Assembly: GCA_938015445.1 (NCBI GenBank)
Contig: CALLPE010000017.1
Coordinates: 1 to 62,929 of the forward strand
Direction of reading: 5' to 3'
Source of the DNA: an uncultured Pirellulales bacterium
Lineage (GTDB): Bacteria; Planctomycetota; Planctomycetia; Pirellulales; Thermoguttaceae
Length of the DNA: 62,929 nucleotides
Position numbers and translations under genes: made by a program. The notes beneath the pieces were generated by a model. The model was not told the DNA's origin. It searched no databases and saw nothing but the letters and a program-made list of their open reading frames with translations. Numbering within the stretch: the stretch's first letter is position 1; each line of letters opens with the position of its first letter. This document shows positions 1 through 9,186 of this stretch, one piece after another.

Positions 1-6
1 TTGATT

Positions 7-2127
7 TCACTGCGAGTTTCCCAGACCGCGCAGCAATCGCAGGTTGCCGCGGACAATCAAGGTCCACAGTCCTGCCAGCAGCAGAATCACCGTCGCTAGT
101 GCGGCGACGGCATAGCGCAACAGTCGCTGCTGCAAAGCGGCCATCGTGCTGCCGATGGCCGTGTCGTACGCTTCCTGGACGATCACTAACCAGCCAGTCG
201 GATCGCCGCGCACCAGCACGGGTTCCATGCGGGCTAGCCAATGACGGTCGTACTGTTGGCCCTCGGGGTCTTTGCCCAATGGGTCATGGTAATGTCGTTG
301 ACGCTCGGGGTTGTCGTTGGCCGGCAGGTCGTCGACACTGATCGCATACCGGCAGAATCGGTCCGGCAGGCGTCCTTGCTGGGCGATCAGCTTATCGTAC
401 AAGGGGTGCTGAAGTATCAGCCCCTGATCCTCGCCCGGCCGCATATCGACCAGCACTGCAAACTGCGATTGAAGTCCGGGCAGGGTGACGAACTTGCCCA
501 CCTCGACCGTGGTGGCGACGATTCCCAGGAAATGCCGGCTCAAGTCCGAATCGTAAACCGGGGCCGCGATCGCCACCACCCAGCGATTCGTGGCCTGCGA
601 TCGAAACACCGCCGAAATCTTCGCTTGTCGGATGTGCTGCCCGGCTTCGGGACGCCAGTTTTCGGGCATGTCGGTCGGTCCGCCGTGGAAGTAGCTCCGC
701 CAAGAGAAATTGCGTCCGATCGTATCGCCCTGCCCGATACGCAATACCGCCGTACCCCGCGCGTCGCAGAAAAACCAGCTTGCCGAGTCTTCAGATTTTT
801 CGGGCAACATCTTCGGCGGTAAAAATCGGTAGAATTGCTGCTGCACCATCTTCCGCTGGGGATCGTCGCGAAAGGTAATGCGCAAGGCTTCGCGCTGCTC
901 GGCCTCCAGCCCAGCATCGTTCAGCCGGTCGAGCGACTGCTGGACCTGAGTCTGGCTCAAGTATTGCGAAAGCAGCCGTCTGAGCGGTTCGGATTGGGCA
1001 ATCTGTTCGACTGCGCTGAGGCGTCGCTCCAGTTCGTTGCCTGCTGCCCGGGCGACATACTGCGCCGCAAAGCCGTTGCTGGCCAAGGCTCGCTCGGTCA
1101 ACGCCGCATCCGACTGCTGCACTGCCGCCCGAAAACCCTGCCAGGCAAACCAGGTCGTCACCGCCAGCAGCACCGCCGGCACCACGGCAGCCACAACCAT
1201 GACCGGCTGGCGGGCGCGTCGAGCGGCACGCAGCCGCAAGGCGTCGAGCACCGCTTGCACGTTCGCAAAGCGTTTTTCCGGGTCCAGGGCAAGGCAGCGA
1301 TCGACAATCTCGGCCAACATCCGGTCCACCCCACGCACGCGGCGATGCTCCGTCGGCGGAGGCGCAGCCGCGATGATCTGCCGGTAACGCTGGAGCCTCG
1401 CACGCAAATCGGTAGTCTGCTCCAGCTCGTCGGCCGCTTCGGGTGTGCGGCGCGGCGGGCTGCCGGTCAACATGCAATAAAGCACAGCGCCCAAGGCGTA
1501 AACATCCCAGCGGGCGTCGGGCACAGCCTCTAGATCGGCCTGTTCGGGGGCCATGTAGAAGAGCGTTCCCAGCGCGGGAGTTTGTTCGGTCGTCAAACGC
1601 GACTGACCGAAATCGGCCAGCCGCGGCCGGTCGTCTTCGTCCAACAGGATGTTGGCCGGCTTCAGGTCGCAGTGCAGCACGCCTTTGTTGTGGGCGTGAA
1701 CCAGGCCCAGCGCCACGTCCTCGAAAAGCGCTACTGCCTGCTCGACCGGCAAAGGGCCGTGCTGGAGCCGGTCGGCCAATGAGCCTTTTTCCAGATACTC
1801 CATGATGTAGTAAGGCGGATCGGCGTCCCAGCCCACACCCAAGAGCTGCACTACGTAGCGGTCGGCGAATAGAAAGGCCAGTTTTTCCACCTCGCGGCTC
1901 AACAGGGACCAGTCCAGGCCGCCGCGATGCGTATAGAACTTTATCGCCACCCGCCGACCCGTGTTGCGCTCCACAGCCACCCACACTTCGCCGTAGGCGC
2001 CCACGCCCAGAAAGCGCTCCGGCTCGTAGCCGGGCACTTGTGCCGGCGGACGTGCCCGCTGAAGACTCAACTCCCGGGCCACCCGACGCTGGTGACCCAC
2101 CTGAGGTTCGGTTTCTTCCATGCTCAT
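7..2127 (-). CDS. Membrane Ser/Thr protein kinase with extracytoplasmic Cache-like sensor
   Basis: A 706-residue Hanks-type kinase. From the chosen ATG it shows the Gly-rich loop GVGAYGEV (41-48), a VAIK lysine (63), the catalytic loop HCDLKPAN (152-159), DFG (172-174) and APE (193-195). A membrane segment follows at about 309-331, then about 340 residues that read like a double Cache sensor (SWRSYFHGG and similar), and a second membrane segment about 30 residues from the C-terminus. It should phosphorylate cytoplasmic proteins in response to a ligand outside the inner membrane. The catalytic Arg of HRD is Cys, as in many bacterial kinases. An upstream in-frame start at 2211 exists, but its 28 residues do not resemble a kinase N-terminus. 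No clear ribosome binding site precedes either start. Kinase call is sure; the sensor family is inferred. Confidence 0.93.
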   Translation of the reverse strand: MSMEETEPQVGHQRRVARELSLQRARPPAQVPGYEPERFLGVGAYGEVWVAVERNTGRRVAIKFYTHRGGLDWSLLSREVEKLAFLFADRYVVQLLGVGWDADPPYYIMEYLEKGSLADRLQHGPLPVEQAVALFEDVALGLVHAHNKGVLHCDLKPANILLDEDDRPRLADFGQSRLTTEQTPALGTLFYMAPEQADLEAVPDARWDVYALGAVLYCMLTGSPPRRTPEAADELEQTTDLRARLQRYRQIIAAAPPPTEHRRVRGVDRMLAEIVDRCLALDPEKRFANVQAVLDALRLRAARRARQPVMVVAAVVPAVLLAVTTWFAWQGFRAAVQQSDAALTERALASNGFAAQYVARAAGNELERRLSAVEQIAQSEPLRRLLSQYLSQTQVQQSLDRLNDAGLEAEQREALRITFRDDPQRKMVQQQFYRFLPPKMLPEKSEDSASWFFCDARGTAVLRIGQGDTIGRNFSWRSYFHGGPTDMPENWRPEAGQHIRQAKISAVFRSQATNRWVVAIAAPVYDSDLSRHFLGIVATTVEVGKFVTLPGLQSQFAVLVDMRPGEDQGLILQHPLYDKLIAQQGRLPDRFCRYAISVDDLPANDNPERQRHYHDPLGKDPEGQQYDRHWLARMEPVLVRGDPTGWLVIVQEAYDTAIGSTMAALQQRLLRYAVAALATVILLLAGLWTLIVRGNLRLLRGLGNSQ

Positions 2128-2502
2128 ATTGCTAAGTATAACAACACGTCGCCAAGCGGTGGGATTGGCCAAGACGATGCCCACGACAGCCCAATTCGCG
2201 CTGCGGGCCACAGCGGTTCACCTCCGTCCAAAGACGCCGGAAGCGGTGCGCCGGCAATTGGTCCGCCACTGCTGCTGCACCAGCCGATCCCGCGTGTCGT
2301 CTGGGTGTCGCTACTTTGTGCGGTTGCAAGGTTTTCTGCTCGGGGCAGCCACGATATAATGATGTGGTGTCCTGCCCGATTTCCCCCGATTTGATTCCTC
2401 GATGCCTGCCTTAAGATTTCGCACGGAGAATATTCGCCCTGCTTGCTACTGGTTCACAGACGACCTGTACTTGCCTTGAAATGTCGCCTGGAGGACGTCG
2501 CC
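2128..2502. other. Intergenic region between divergent kinase and BON genes
   Basis: This gap holds the promoters of two divergent genes. The only clear element is TATAAT at 2355-2360 on the plus strand, about 140 bases before the BON gene. A weak TTTTCT lies 17 bases upstream of it. No hairpin, repeat or convincing small ORF is seen. Confidence 0.3.
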
Positions 2503-3360
2503 ATGTGCCGCTTGGGCGTTGTGCTGATGGTTGCCGTTGCCCTGCTGCACCATGCAAGTGCAGCCAGCGGGCAGTCGGCCGGCAATCAGATGTCCCGCAG
2601 CACGGTATCACAACCGAGCACGCTACAGCCGCTTCGGCCGCTCACACCGCAGTCCCCATCGAACAGCCAACCAATGGGAAATTTTTGGGGCGGCATGCCC
2701 AACATGTTTGGCAACATGCAGGCAGTTACAGGCGGCCGAACAGCGGGGACAATGGGCCGCAGCGTTTTCCGGGGCCTTACCGTGCCCATGCCTCAAGCTA
2801 ATCAAGGAGCGGCCCAGGCCGGAGGTTCGTCGATCGTGCCGTCGGCCCGGTTCTTGCGCGAAAACCGTGCTCCGGGTGCTTTCGTGGGCACCGACGCCCG
2901 GGACGTGCAATCGCTGGTTGGGACTGCCGGGTCGACCGGCACTGGCGCTGGGGCACCGGCGGGCGTGGTTCCGCCGCTCCGGTCGCCGTCGTTGCCGTTA
3001 TCCAGCGTGCAGGGCGCGCCGCCACCGCCTCAGCGGCCGACAGGGATGCCGGCCCGTGCGGCGATGTATGAGCCGCGGCTTAGGGTTGGTTTTGATGTCC
3101 CGGCCCCGATTGAAAGTGAGGTTCAGGCGCAATTGACCAACCTGTTGCGTTCGTGTCCCCACCTGCACCAGACCAGCCCCATCGAGGTGTTGCTGGAAGG
3201 GAGGACGGCCACGTTGCGGGGTGAGGTTGCCTCCGAACGGGATCGGATTTTGGCGCAACAATTGATCCTCTTCGAGCCGGGAATCTCGCGGGTGAAGAAC
3301 GAACTGATCGTCCGCCCGGCTGACTCTCCGCCCCAGTCGCCCCCGCAGCCCCGGCAGTGA
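2503..3360 (+). CDS. Secreted BON-domain protein
   Basis: A 285-residue exported protein. GGAGG at 2490-2494, eight bases before the ATG at 2503, fixes the start. The N-terminus MCRLGVVLMVAVALLHHAS is a classic signal peptide. The middle is low-complexity, rich in Gly, Pro, Gln and Ser. The last 70-80 residues form one BON domain (VQAQLTNLL ... ATLRGEVAS ... VKNELIV), a small alpha/beta fold associated with envelope or lipid interaction. A periplasmic or envelope role is inferred. Its last 281 bases overlap the 3' end of the opposite-strand lipoprotein gene. Confidence 0.8.
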   Translation: MCRLGVVLMVAVALLHHASAASGQSAGNQMSRSTVSQPSTLQPLRPLTPQSPSNSQPMGNFWGGMPNMFGNMQAVTGGRTAGTMGRSVFRGLTVPMPQANQGAAQAGGSSIVPSARFLRENRAPGAFVGTDARDVQSLVGTAGSTGTGAGAPAGVVPPLRSPSLPLSSVQGAPPPPQRPTGMPARAAMYEPRLRVGFDVPAPIESEVQAQLTNLLRSCPHLHQTSPIEVLLEGRTATLRGEVASERDRILAQQLILFEPGISRVKNELIVRPADSPPQSPPQPRQ

Positions 3361-4225
3361 CCTGCTCGACAACTGCCTGTTGATGCTGCGCGTGGTCCGG
3401 CCCGAAACCAGTACCCTTAATACCCTCGGAATGCCAGCCTTCGAGTTGTCCGTTTCCGGCCACCTCGGCGAGATGACTGTTCCGCCTGATGAATCCTGGC
3501 GGCACGTCGATGGTCATGGCGGTGATCGAACGCCCCGCCGCCGGGTCCGAAGACGGCTCCTGATAGGCCGCCCGCTGCACCGGGGAACCTTCTGCGGAGG
3601 ATGATGGGCGCTCGCCGCGGGCTTGGTCCTGTTGGTTGGCTGGGCGAGTTCCGGGCAGCGTCTGCCGAGACGCCGAGCCGACCAGCGCTTCGCCGGTTCG
3701 GCTTTCGAAGCGGGCAATAAGGCTGATTTGCTGTTCCGGGCCGCCTACTTCATCCCACGGCAGCCAGAAACTGTAGGAGTGCCCTAACTTCGACTTGCTG
3801 TAGTGGCTTTCCAGGTTCTCGGCCGGAAAGACGAACTTCCGCAAGGGCTTGGACCGAGAAGGGTCAGTTTCCGCCCCGTCGAAGGCGAATACCGTTAGCG
3901 TGCCGTCGACTTTAATCGGCTTCTCGCTCTCCGCGCCGTAGAACATCACCCGTCCGCCAAACCCCCGCACCCCCGGTAGCCCCGGCTGATTAAGCACGGC
4001 GAAAGTCCACATGTCGGTCATACGGACCGGCACGCCCGGCTTTTCCTTCGACCACGGCCAAGGGTCGCTGGGTAGCTTCAGCGATGTGCATCCCACGCAG
4101 GCCAACAGCACCAGGCAGAGTGCGGCGAACAACAGGTTGCACGTAGATACGCTCCGCCCTACACGGACGAGCGTCTGACCGTGGCGTCCGACCGTTAACA
4201 CCGTTATTCCCGCCCACACTGCCAT
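3080..4225 (-). CDS. Lipoprotein downstream of the secretin
   Basis: A lipoprotein of up to 381 residues. A hydrophobic segment ends in the lipobox LACVGC (modified Cys about residue 46 from the ATG at 4225). A TTG start at 4285 would add 20 residues; neither start has a good ribosome binding site. The following 150 residues (MTDMWTFAVLNQPGLPGVRG, GRVMFYGAESEKPIKVDGTL, HSYSFWLPWDEVGG) look like a conserved beta-rich domain. The C-terminal third is low-complexity and antisense to the BON gene. It starts about 100 bases after the secretin stop, so an operon and a role as secretin partner or pilotin are plausible but inferred. The true 3' end is uncertain: a stop may have been lost, leaving the overlap. 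Confidence 0.7.
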   Translation of the reverse strand: MAVWAGITVLTVGRHGQTLVRVGRSVSTCNLLFAALCLVLLACVGCTSLKLPSDPWPWSKEKPGVPVRMTDMWTFAVLNQPGLPGVRGFGGRVMFYGAESEKPIKVDGTLTVFAFDGAETDPSRSKPLRKFVFPAENLESHYSKSKLGHSYSFWLPWDEVGGPEQQISLIARFESRTGEALVGSASRQTLPGTRPANQQDQARGERPSSSAEGSPVQRAAYQEPSSDPAAGRSITAMTIDVPPGFIRRNSHLAEVAGNGQLEGWHSEGIKGTGFGPDHAQHQQAVVEQVTAGAAGATGAESQPGGRSVRSSPARFPARRGSIVAPKSDPVRRQPHPATWPSSLPATPRWGWSGAGGDTNATGWSIAPEPHFQSGPGHQNQP

Positions 4226-4327
4226 GTTTACCAGCTCTGTGGCATCGTGACTGTCAAGTAGCGCCGGGCTTCGCTTCACCTTCAACCATCAGCGCCACAA
4301 GCGCGGTTTCTAACACCCCGTGGACAA

Positions 4328-7300
4328 TCATGGCCGCGGTTGCTGTTGGTGATACTGCAATGGTTCAACGCGGCTGGGATCGCCAAAGACGTCGGTAGGG
4401 ATTGGATTGGCCGAGTAGCCGTAGCGCGTAGCTGGACCAGCCTGCTCGGCACGGGGAAGCCCTTGTGGCGGTGGCGGTGCCGCTGCGCCCCAATGCTGGT
4501 TTGGCGACATCTTCTTCCCCGGTTCGACCGTGCCGTGCAAACGCCCCATGCCAGGCTGGGAACTGTAATTTTCGTCGTGCTGCGCGACGGGCCGAGTTTC
4601 GCCACGATGGTGCAGGTGCTGTGCGGGTGCAATCGTCGGCGAGCCAATCGGAAGCTGCACCGATTCTGCCGCCGGCACGCCGGCCGTTGCGGGTTCCGGC
4701 AGCCAATAGCCGTTTGCGCTTTCGGCCCTGTAAAGAGAGTTTTGCGGTGGGCTGTTTGCGGGGCCTACCATGGAGCGCACCGGGGGTGACCGTTCGATCT
4801 GCTGCGGCGCTACGGGCATGCGCAGCAATGGCTGAGTCGTACCACCAGGAGCGGTCGACAACGGCTGTCCCGACCCGCCTGCCGTATGTGGCGAACCACT
4901 CGAGGAGCTGACCTCCGGAGGCAATGCATCGCCCACAGCGGGCGCCGCGCTACTGGTACCGTTGGGCAGCGGCGCTGGCTCCAGCGGCATTTGGGGACCA
5001 GGGGGGATAGACTCCGGGCGCGGTGCCTCTGGCTGCTCGTTGGGCTTGGGGATCACGCCACGGGGATTGGCGTCCGGATAGATCACCGGCACCTGGTGTT
5101 CGTCCAGTCGCGCGGCCAGATTGGCAGTGCCGTGAATTTCGCTCACGTCGCCCAGGCACCAGTGCATTCGGGCTTCCTCGGCCCGGCGCACCCGCTCGGC
5201 TTCCTCCGGCGAACGGACGATATGCGGCGTGAGAATAATCAACATCTCCGTCCGCCGCGACGCATTGTAGTTGTACCGAAACAGTGCGCCCACCAGCGGG
5301 ATGTCGCCCAGCAGCGGAACCTTGCGCTCGGTTTGCTGGGTGCTCTTCGTTATCAGACCGCCGATGATGATCGTCTCTCCGTCCATGGCGCTTACGGTCG
5401 TTTGGGCTGTGGTAAGCAGAATGTTGGGCGATTTGATCACCGTAGTGCCGGTGGTCGTGACCGGAATGCCCTCATCGACCGGGCCGACTTCCGACTTCTC
5501 GGCATCCACTTCCATCACCACGCGGCCGTCGGGGCTGATGCGCGGGGTCACGCCGAGGATCAGCCCCACATTCTCCAGCACAATTGCGTTCTGCTGGCCG
5601 TACTGGGTGACGGCAGACCCGATGATCCGCGGCACACGCTTTCCCACTTGCACGAACGCCGGTTGGTTGTCGAGCGTCATCACTTGCGGCCGGCTGAGCA
5701 CCTCTAGCCGTCGCGACTCCTGCAAAGCCCGGATCAGTACGCTTACGCTTTCGCTGCTGGCCGAGAGCACCAACCCGCCGAAACCCAACTCGTTGTTCAC
5801 CCGTCCCACGTTGAAGTGCGACAGCCCTTGCGAGCCGATCAAATCCTTGTTCCGCAGCGCCGCAGTGCTCCCGCTGTTGCCCAGCGGCTTGTTGTTGAAC
5901 GCAAAGCCCGGCTCGTTGGTCGCCGCCACCACATTCTGCTGGGTGGTGGTGATGATCCCCTCGGCAGTCGATCGCTGGGTGGTAGTGGTGGTGGTGATCA
6001 AGTTGCCCAGCAAACTGCGGTCGAACAGGATGGCATCCTGAAGCCCTAGCTCCACGCCGAACTCGTCCAGGTCGCCCAGCGCCACCTCGGCGATCAGCAC
6101 CTGGATGAGCACCTGGGGCGGCTCGGCGTCGAGCTTTTCGACCAACTGCTTGATCTCGTCGAAGTACCGGGGCGTAGCGCTAATGATCAGGGCGTTGCTG
6201 ACCACCTCGGGCACTACGACTACTTCGCTCTCGATCTGTTGAAAAGGGCTTACCGCCCCAGGAGCGAACTGCTGCAACTGACGCTCGGTGCGCAGGAACT
6301 CGTTGATGGTGCGCGAGACGTCTGCCGCCGGAGCGTTCTTCAGCCGATAGACGGCATTCTTGCGTTCAAGCCCCGGCTCCTGGTCCAGGCGGATCAGCAG
6401 GGCCTCGATGATCGCCAGGTCCCCCTGTGAGCCGACGGCAATGATGCTGTTGGTTCTCACGTCCACCGAAAGCCGAACAGGCACCAACGAGGTTTCGCCT
6501 TCAGCCCCCGGCAAAGCCGCCGCCGGCGCAGCCGCCGATGGCAACAGACCGCGCAAAGTGTTGGCCAGAGCAGTGGCGTCGCCGTTAGTGATGCGGAACA
6601 CCTTTATTTGGGCCACTGCTGTGGGGGAATCGAGCTGCCGAATCAACTCAGCCAGCAAATCCATGCATTCGGCCGGCGCGGCGACGATAAGGGTGTTGGT
6701 ACGCGGGTCGGGGGTGATCTGCACGTCGTCGAGCAGTCCCGCGCGAACCATTCGCCGGGCAACGCCATCCACGCTCAACAACTCCAAGGCCGAGGATTTC
6801 TGCCCTGGCGCGGCAGCCGCTCCCGGCGCCCCCGGCCGCGCGCCGCTGATGGCCGCTTGGAGCACGCTGGCCACGTCGGCAGCCAGCGAATTGGCCAGCC
6901 GGAATACCCTTGCCTGCCGCACCGCCTCGCCTGTCGGTTGGTCCAGCCGTTCGATCAGCAGTTCCACTTCTGCCAGGTCGCGCGGCGCTGCTTGCACGAC
7001 CAGCGAGTTGGTGCGGTTGTCGGATACCACCCTGACTTGTGGCGCTAGCCCGCCCCGATTGGCAAACAGGTTCTGCACCGTGTTCATCACCGCGGCCGCC
7101 GGGGCGTAACGCAGGCGATACACGCGAAACTGCGTGTGCGGGCTGATCGGCTGATCCAACTTGGCGATCAAGTCTTTGATGGTCAACACCGCTTGTCCCC
7201 AACCGATCAGCAGTAGCGCGTTCGGCTTGACCAGCGGAACCAGCATCACCCGACCCTGCTGACCGCCCACCAAGTCGGGACTCACCTGGGCCACCAGGTC

Positions 7301-8527
7301 TGCCAGCGCCTCGCAGTTGACGTGCCGCAACAAATAAATGTCCACCACTGGCTGGGTTTCGGCGCTGAGGCGCTCGATCTGTTCGATGATCCGCCGCAAC
7401 TGCTCCACGTCGCGCTGTCGCCCGCGGAGGATGATGGCGTCCAGGTCGGGCAGCGTTTCCACTTCCACGTCGGCGTCCATTTGGCGCACACTGGGACGAC
7501 GTAAAGGCTGCTGATCGGTTTGGGCATCGGTTTGCTTTTCGGGTGATTGTTCAGCACCCGGCGGCTGCGGCTGGACAGGCTGAAACAGGCAAGTCACGAT
7601 GTGCCCACGACGCCCCACAACACCGTTGGCGCCTCTGCCCGCTGCCACCGGCTCCTCCACCCAATAAGCCCCGTGGAAAGACTGGCCACCGTTAGCGCCG
7701 GGAACAACATGCCCACTATTATTGCCCGGAGCACTGCTATTGCCCGGAGCACTGCGCCGCTTGTTGTCGTGCTCCGTGTCTACAGGACGTGCTGCGGGAC
7801 GGGCGCCGCTGCGATACGCCTCGATCGCCTCGCGCACCTGGCGCAGGTCCGCCCGTCGCAACGGTACAATCCGCACGCTGTCGCCCGGAGCCGGCGGAGG
7901 GCTGTCCAGCGCCTGTACCAATCGCACTATCTGGCTCAGCAACGGAGCAGCGGCGCTGATCTGTACCCGCTGGCGCTGCCAGTCGATGCTGATCCGCGCG
8001 GTACGTCCTGCGGCATCAGTCAACTGGTACTCCGAGCGCTGCGGATCGGTGGCCTCGACCGAGCGAAGCCGGTTGCCCAGCAGTTCCCGTAACCACGGAT
8101 CGAGCTGCTCTGCCCGAATCAACGTCAACTGGATGGTTTGTTGCGGTGTCTCGGGCCCGGGCAGACGCGCCGGCTGGTCGACGGCCGCGATCACCTCGGC
8201 GGCGATCCGCTGAGCCTCGGCTGGGCCGCGCAATAGCAGTCGGTTCGTGCGGCTATCGGAAACCATGTGGACAGCCTCGCCATAGCCATCCAACATGTCT
8301 TTCAAAATTCGCTCGACCGTCGCCGCAGGCTTGTGTCGCAGCGCGTACACCTGATACTCGAGCTGCGCGCCGGCGTATACGCCAGATGCCGACTTCTGCC
8401 CAACATCGCCGCTGGCTGCCGCCGGCACCACCGCGCCGGAGTGATACCGCTGCGGGGTTGGCTGCGCCGGCGCTGCACCAGCCAACCACACCAAGCCTAG
8501 CCAGAGCATCACCGTACGCTTTGCCAT
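4328..8527 (-). CDS. Giant secretin (GspD/PulD-like) with proline-rich tail
   Basis: A 1399-residue outer-membrane secretin, roughly twice the usual size. From the ATG at 8527 it has a signal peptide (VMLWLGLVWLAGAAPAQ), then repeated secretin N-type domains recognisable by recurring VSDSRTNRLLL, VVSDNRTNSLVV, PDPRTNTLIV and DVRTNSIIAV motifs. The secretin pore domain ends with VPLLGDIPLVGALF near residue 1070 and LTPHIV near 1104. A Pro/Gln/Ser-rich tail of about 295 residues follows. It should form a multimeric outer-membrane channel for type II secretion or a pilus. No secretion ATPase (GspE) or pseudopilin gene is in the window. A lipoprotein gene follows closely. The N-terminal 48 residues of a longer frame (to 8671) look non-coding. 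Confidence 0.95.
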   Translation of the reverse strand: MAKRTVMLWLGLVWLAGAAPAQPTPQRYHSGAVVPAAASGDVGQKSASGVYAGAQLEYQVYALRHKPAATVERILKDMLDGYGEAVHMVSDSRTNRLLLRGPAEAQRIAAEVIAAVDQPARLPGPETPQQTIQLTLIRAEQLDPWLRELLGNRLRSVEATDPQRSEYQLTDAAGRTARISIDWQRQRVQISAAAPLLSQIVRLVQALDSPPPAPGDSVRIVPLRRADLRQVREAIEAYRSGARPAARPVDTEHDNKRRSAPGNSSAPGNNSGHVVPGANGGQSFHGAYWVEEPVAAGRGANGVVGRRGHIVTCLFQPVQPQPPGAEQSPEKQTDAQTDQQPLRRPSVRQMDADVEVETLPDLDAIILRGRQRDVEQLRRIIEQIERLSAETQPVVDIYLLRHVNCEALADLVAQVSPDLVGGQQGRVMLVPLVKPNALLLIGWGQAVLTIKDLIAKLDQPISPHTQFRVYRLRYAPAAAVMNTVQNLFANRGGLAPQVRVVSDNRTNSLVVQAAPRDLAEVELLIERLDQPTGEAVRQARVFRLANSLAADVASVLQAAISGARPGAPGAAAAPGQKSSALELLSVDGVARRMVRAGLLDDVQITPDPRTNTLIVAAPAECMDLLAELIRQLDSPTAVAQIKVFRITNGDATALANTLRGLLPSAAAPAAALPGAEGETSLVPVRLSVDVRTNSIIAVGSQGDLAIIEALLIRLDQEPGLERKNAVYRLKNAPAADVSRTINEFLRTERQLQQFAPGAVSPFQQIESEVVVVPEVVSNALIISATPRYFDEIKQLVEKLDAEPPQVLIQVLIAEVALGDLDEFGVELGLQDAILFDRSLLGNLITTTTTTQRSTAEGIITTTQQNVVAATNEPGFAFNNKPLGNSGSTAALRNKDLIGSQGLSHFNVGRVNNELGFGGLVLSASSESVSVLIRALQESRRLEVLSRPQVMTLDNQPAFVQVGKRVPRIIGSAVTQYGQQNAIVLENVGLILGVTPRISPDGRVVMEVDAEKSEVGPVDEGIPVTTTGTTVIKSPNILLTTAQTTVSAMDGETIIIGGLITKSTQQTERKVPLLGDIPLVGALFRYNYNASRRTEMLIILTPHIVRSPEEAERVRRAEEARMHWCLGDVSEIHGTANLAARLDEHQVPVIYPDANPRGVIPKPNEQPEAPRPESIPPGPQMPLEPAPLPNGTSSAAPAVGDALPPEVSSSSGSPHTAGGSGQPLSTAPGGTTQPLLRMPVAPQQIERSPPVRSMVGPANSPPQNSLYRAESANGYWLPEPATAGVPAAESVQLPIGSPTIAPAQHLHHRGETRPVAQHDENYSSQPGMGRLHGTVEPGKKMSPNQHWGAAAPPPPQGLPRAEQAGPATRYGYSANPIPTDVFGDPSRVEPLQYHQQQPRP

Positions 8528-9186
8528 GGGACCAGCTTGCACGCTAGTACCTGCCGCACAGTCCGCTACAAGACCAGCCCGCTTGCGCAGATCAAAAGCT
8601 GCGCAGCCGATGCTCCACGAACGGGCGCGGGAAGCAGTGGCACCGGCAGAATCACCAAGCGTGCTGTTCATCTTGCACCGAGCAGCGCCGGTCTGCGATA
8701 GAAGAGCCGATCGCTAACCGACAAACCAATACAGAATAGCACTACCGCCGCGGCCACGCGCGGCAGCAGATGGGCGGATAGTAAATGCGCTGACAATTCT
8801 GTTCAAGACCGAATCTCTGGGCGATTGGAGAAACTGGGAAAACTAGCTTGTCCAGTGTTTCGGCATCCGTTTGTTAACAAAGAGCGTGCGATGGTCCCCT
8901 ATCCGTCCGCGCAAATCTGCAACAGGGCTAAAAATCCGAATATAATGGGCGCGTTGTGTACCGACGGCGCGTCACTGCTCGGCTCGAAGGTTCGAACATC
9001 CGGGCGATAAGCTGTACCGCCACAAAGTGCGCGTACTTTCCGGCACAGACCAACTTTCCAGAGGCAAGCCACCTTTCCGGCAATAGACCACTGCCCCAGT
9101 ATGGGCCGCAAGCCGGGCAAAACGGCGATTGGCCATGCCGATCGTTTGTCGCCGATTGGTCCCCCTGAGCCAGTTCTGGACGATTG
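8528..9186. other. Intergenic region between divergent secretin and cobA-hemD
   Basis: About 660 bases without a convincing gene. TATAAT lies at 8941-8946 on the plus strand, about 240 bases before cobA-hemD, with no good -35. A degenerate 18-bp tandem array occupies 9035-9107 (separate entry). No cobalamin riboswitch signature is seen before the cobA-type gene. Confidence 0.4.
9035..9107. repeat. 18-bp degenerate tandem array
   Basis: Four head-to-tail units start at 9035, 9053, 9071 and 9090: ACTTTCCGGCACAGACCA, ACTTTCCAGAGGCAAGCC, a 19-base variant ACCTTTCCGG..., and a decayed ACTGCCCCAGTATGGGCC. The array ends 79 bases before the cobA-hemD ATG. Its sequence is unrelated to the other arrays in the window. 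Confidence 0.7.

Noticed and set aside
791..1984. 397-codon antisense frame inside the kinase gene
   Set aside because: It is a high-GC shadow of the kinase gene; the kinase motifs are unambiguous in the chosen frame.
8980..9010. GGTTCGAAC resembling a tRNA T-loop
   Set aside because: The flanking bases do not pair as a T-stem, and no cloverleaf can be drawn upstream.
8672..9186. Cobalamin riboswitch before cobA-hemD
   Set aside because: No B12-box-like sequence was seen in the leader.
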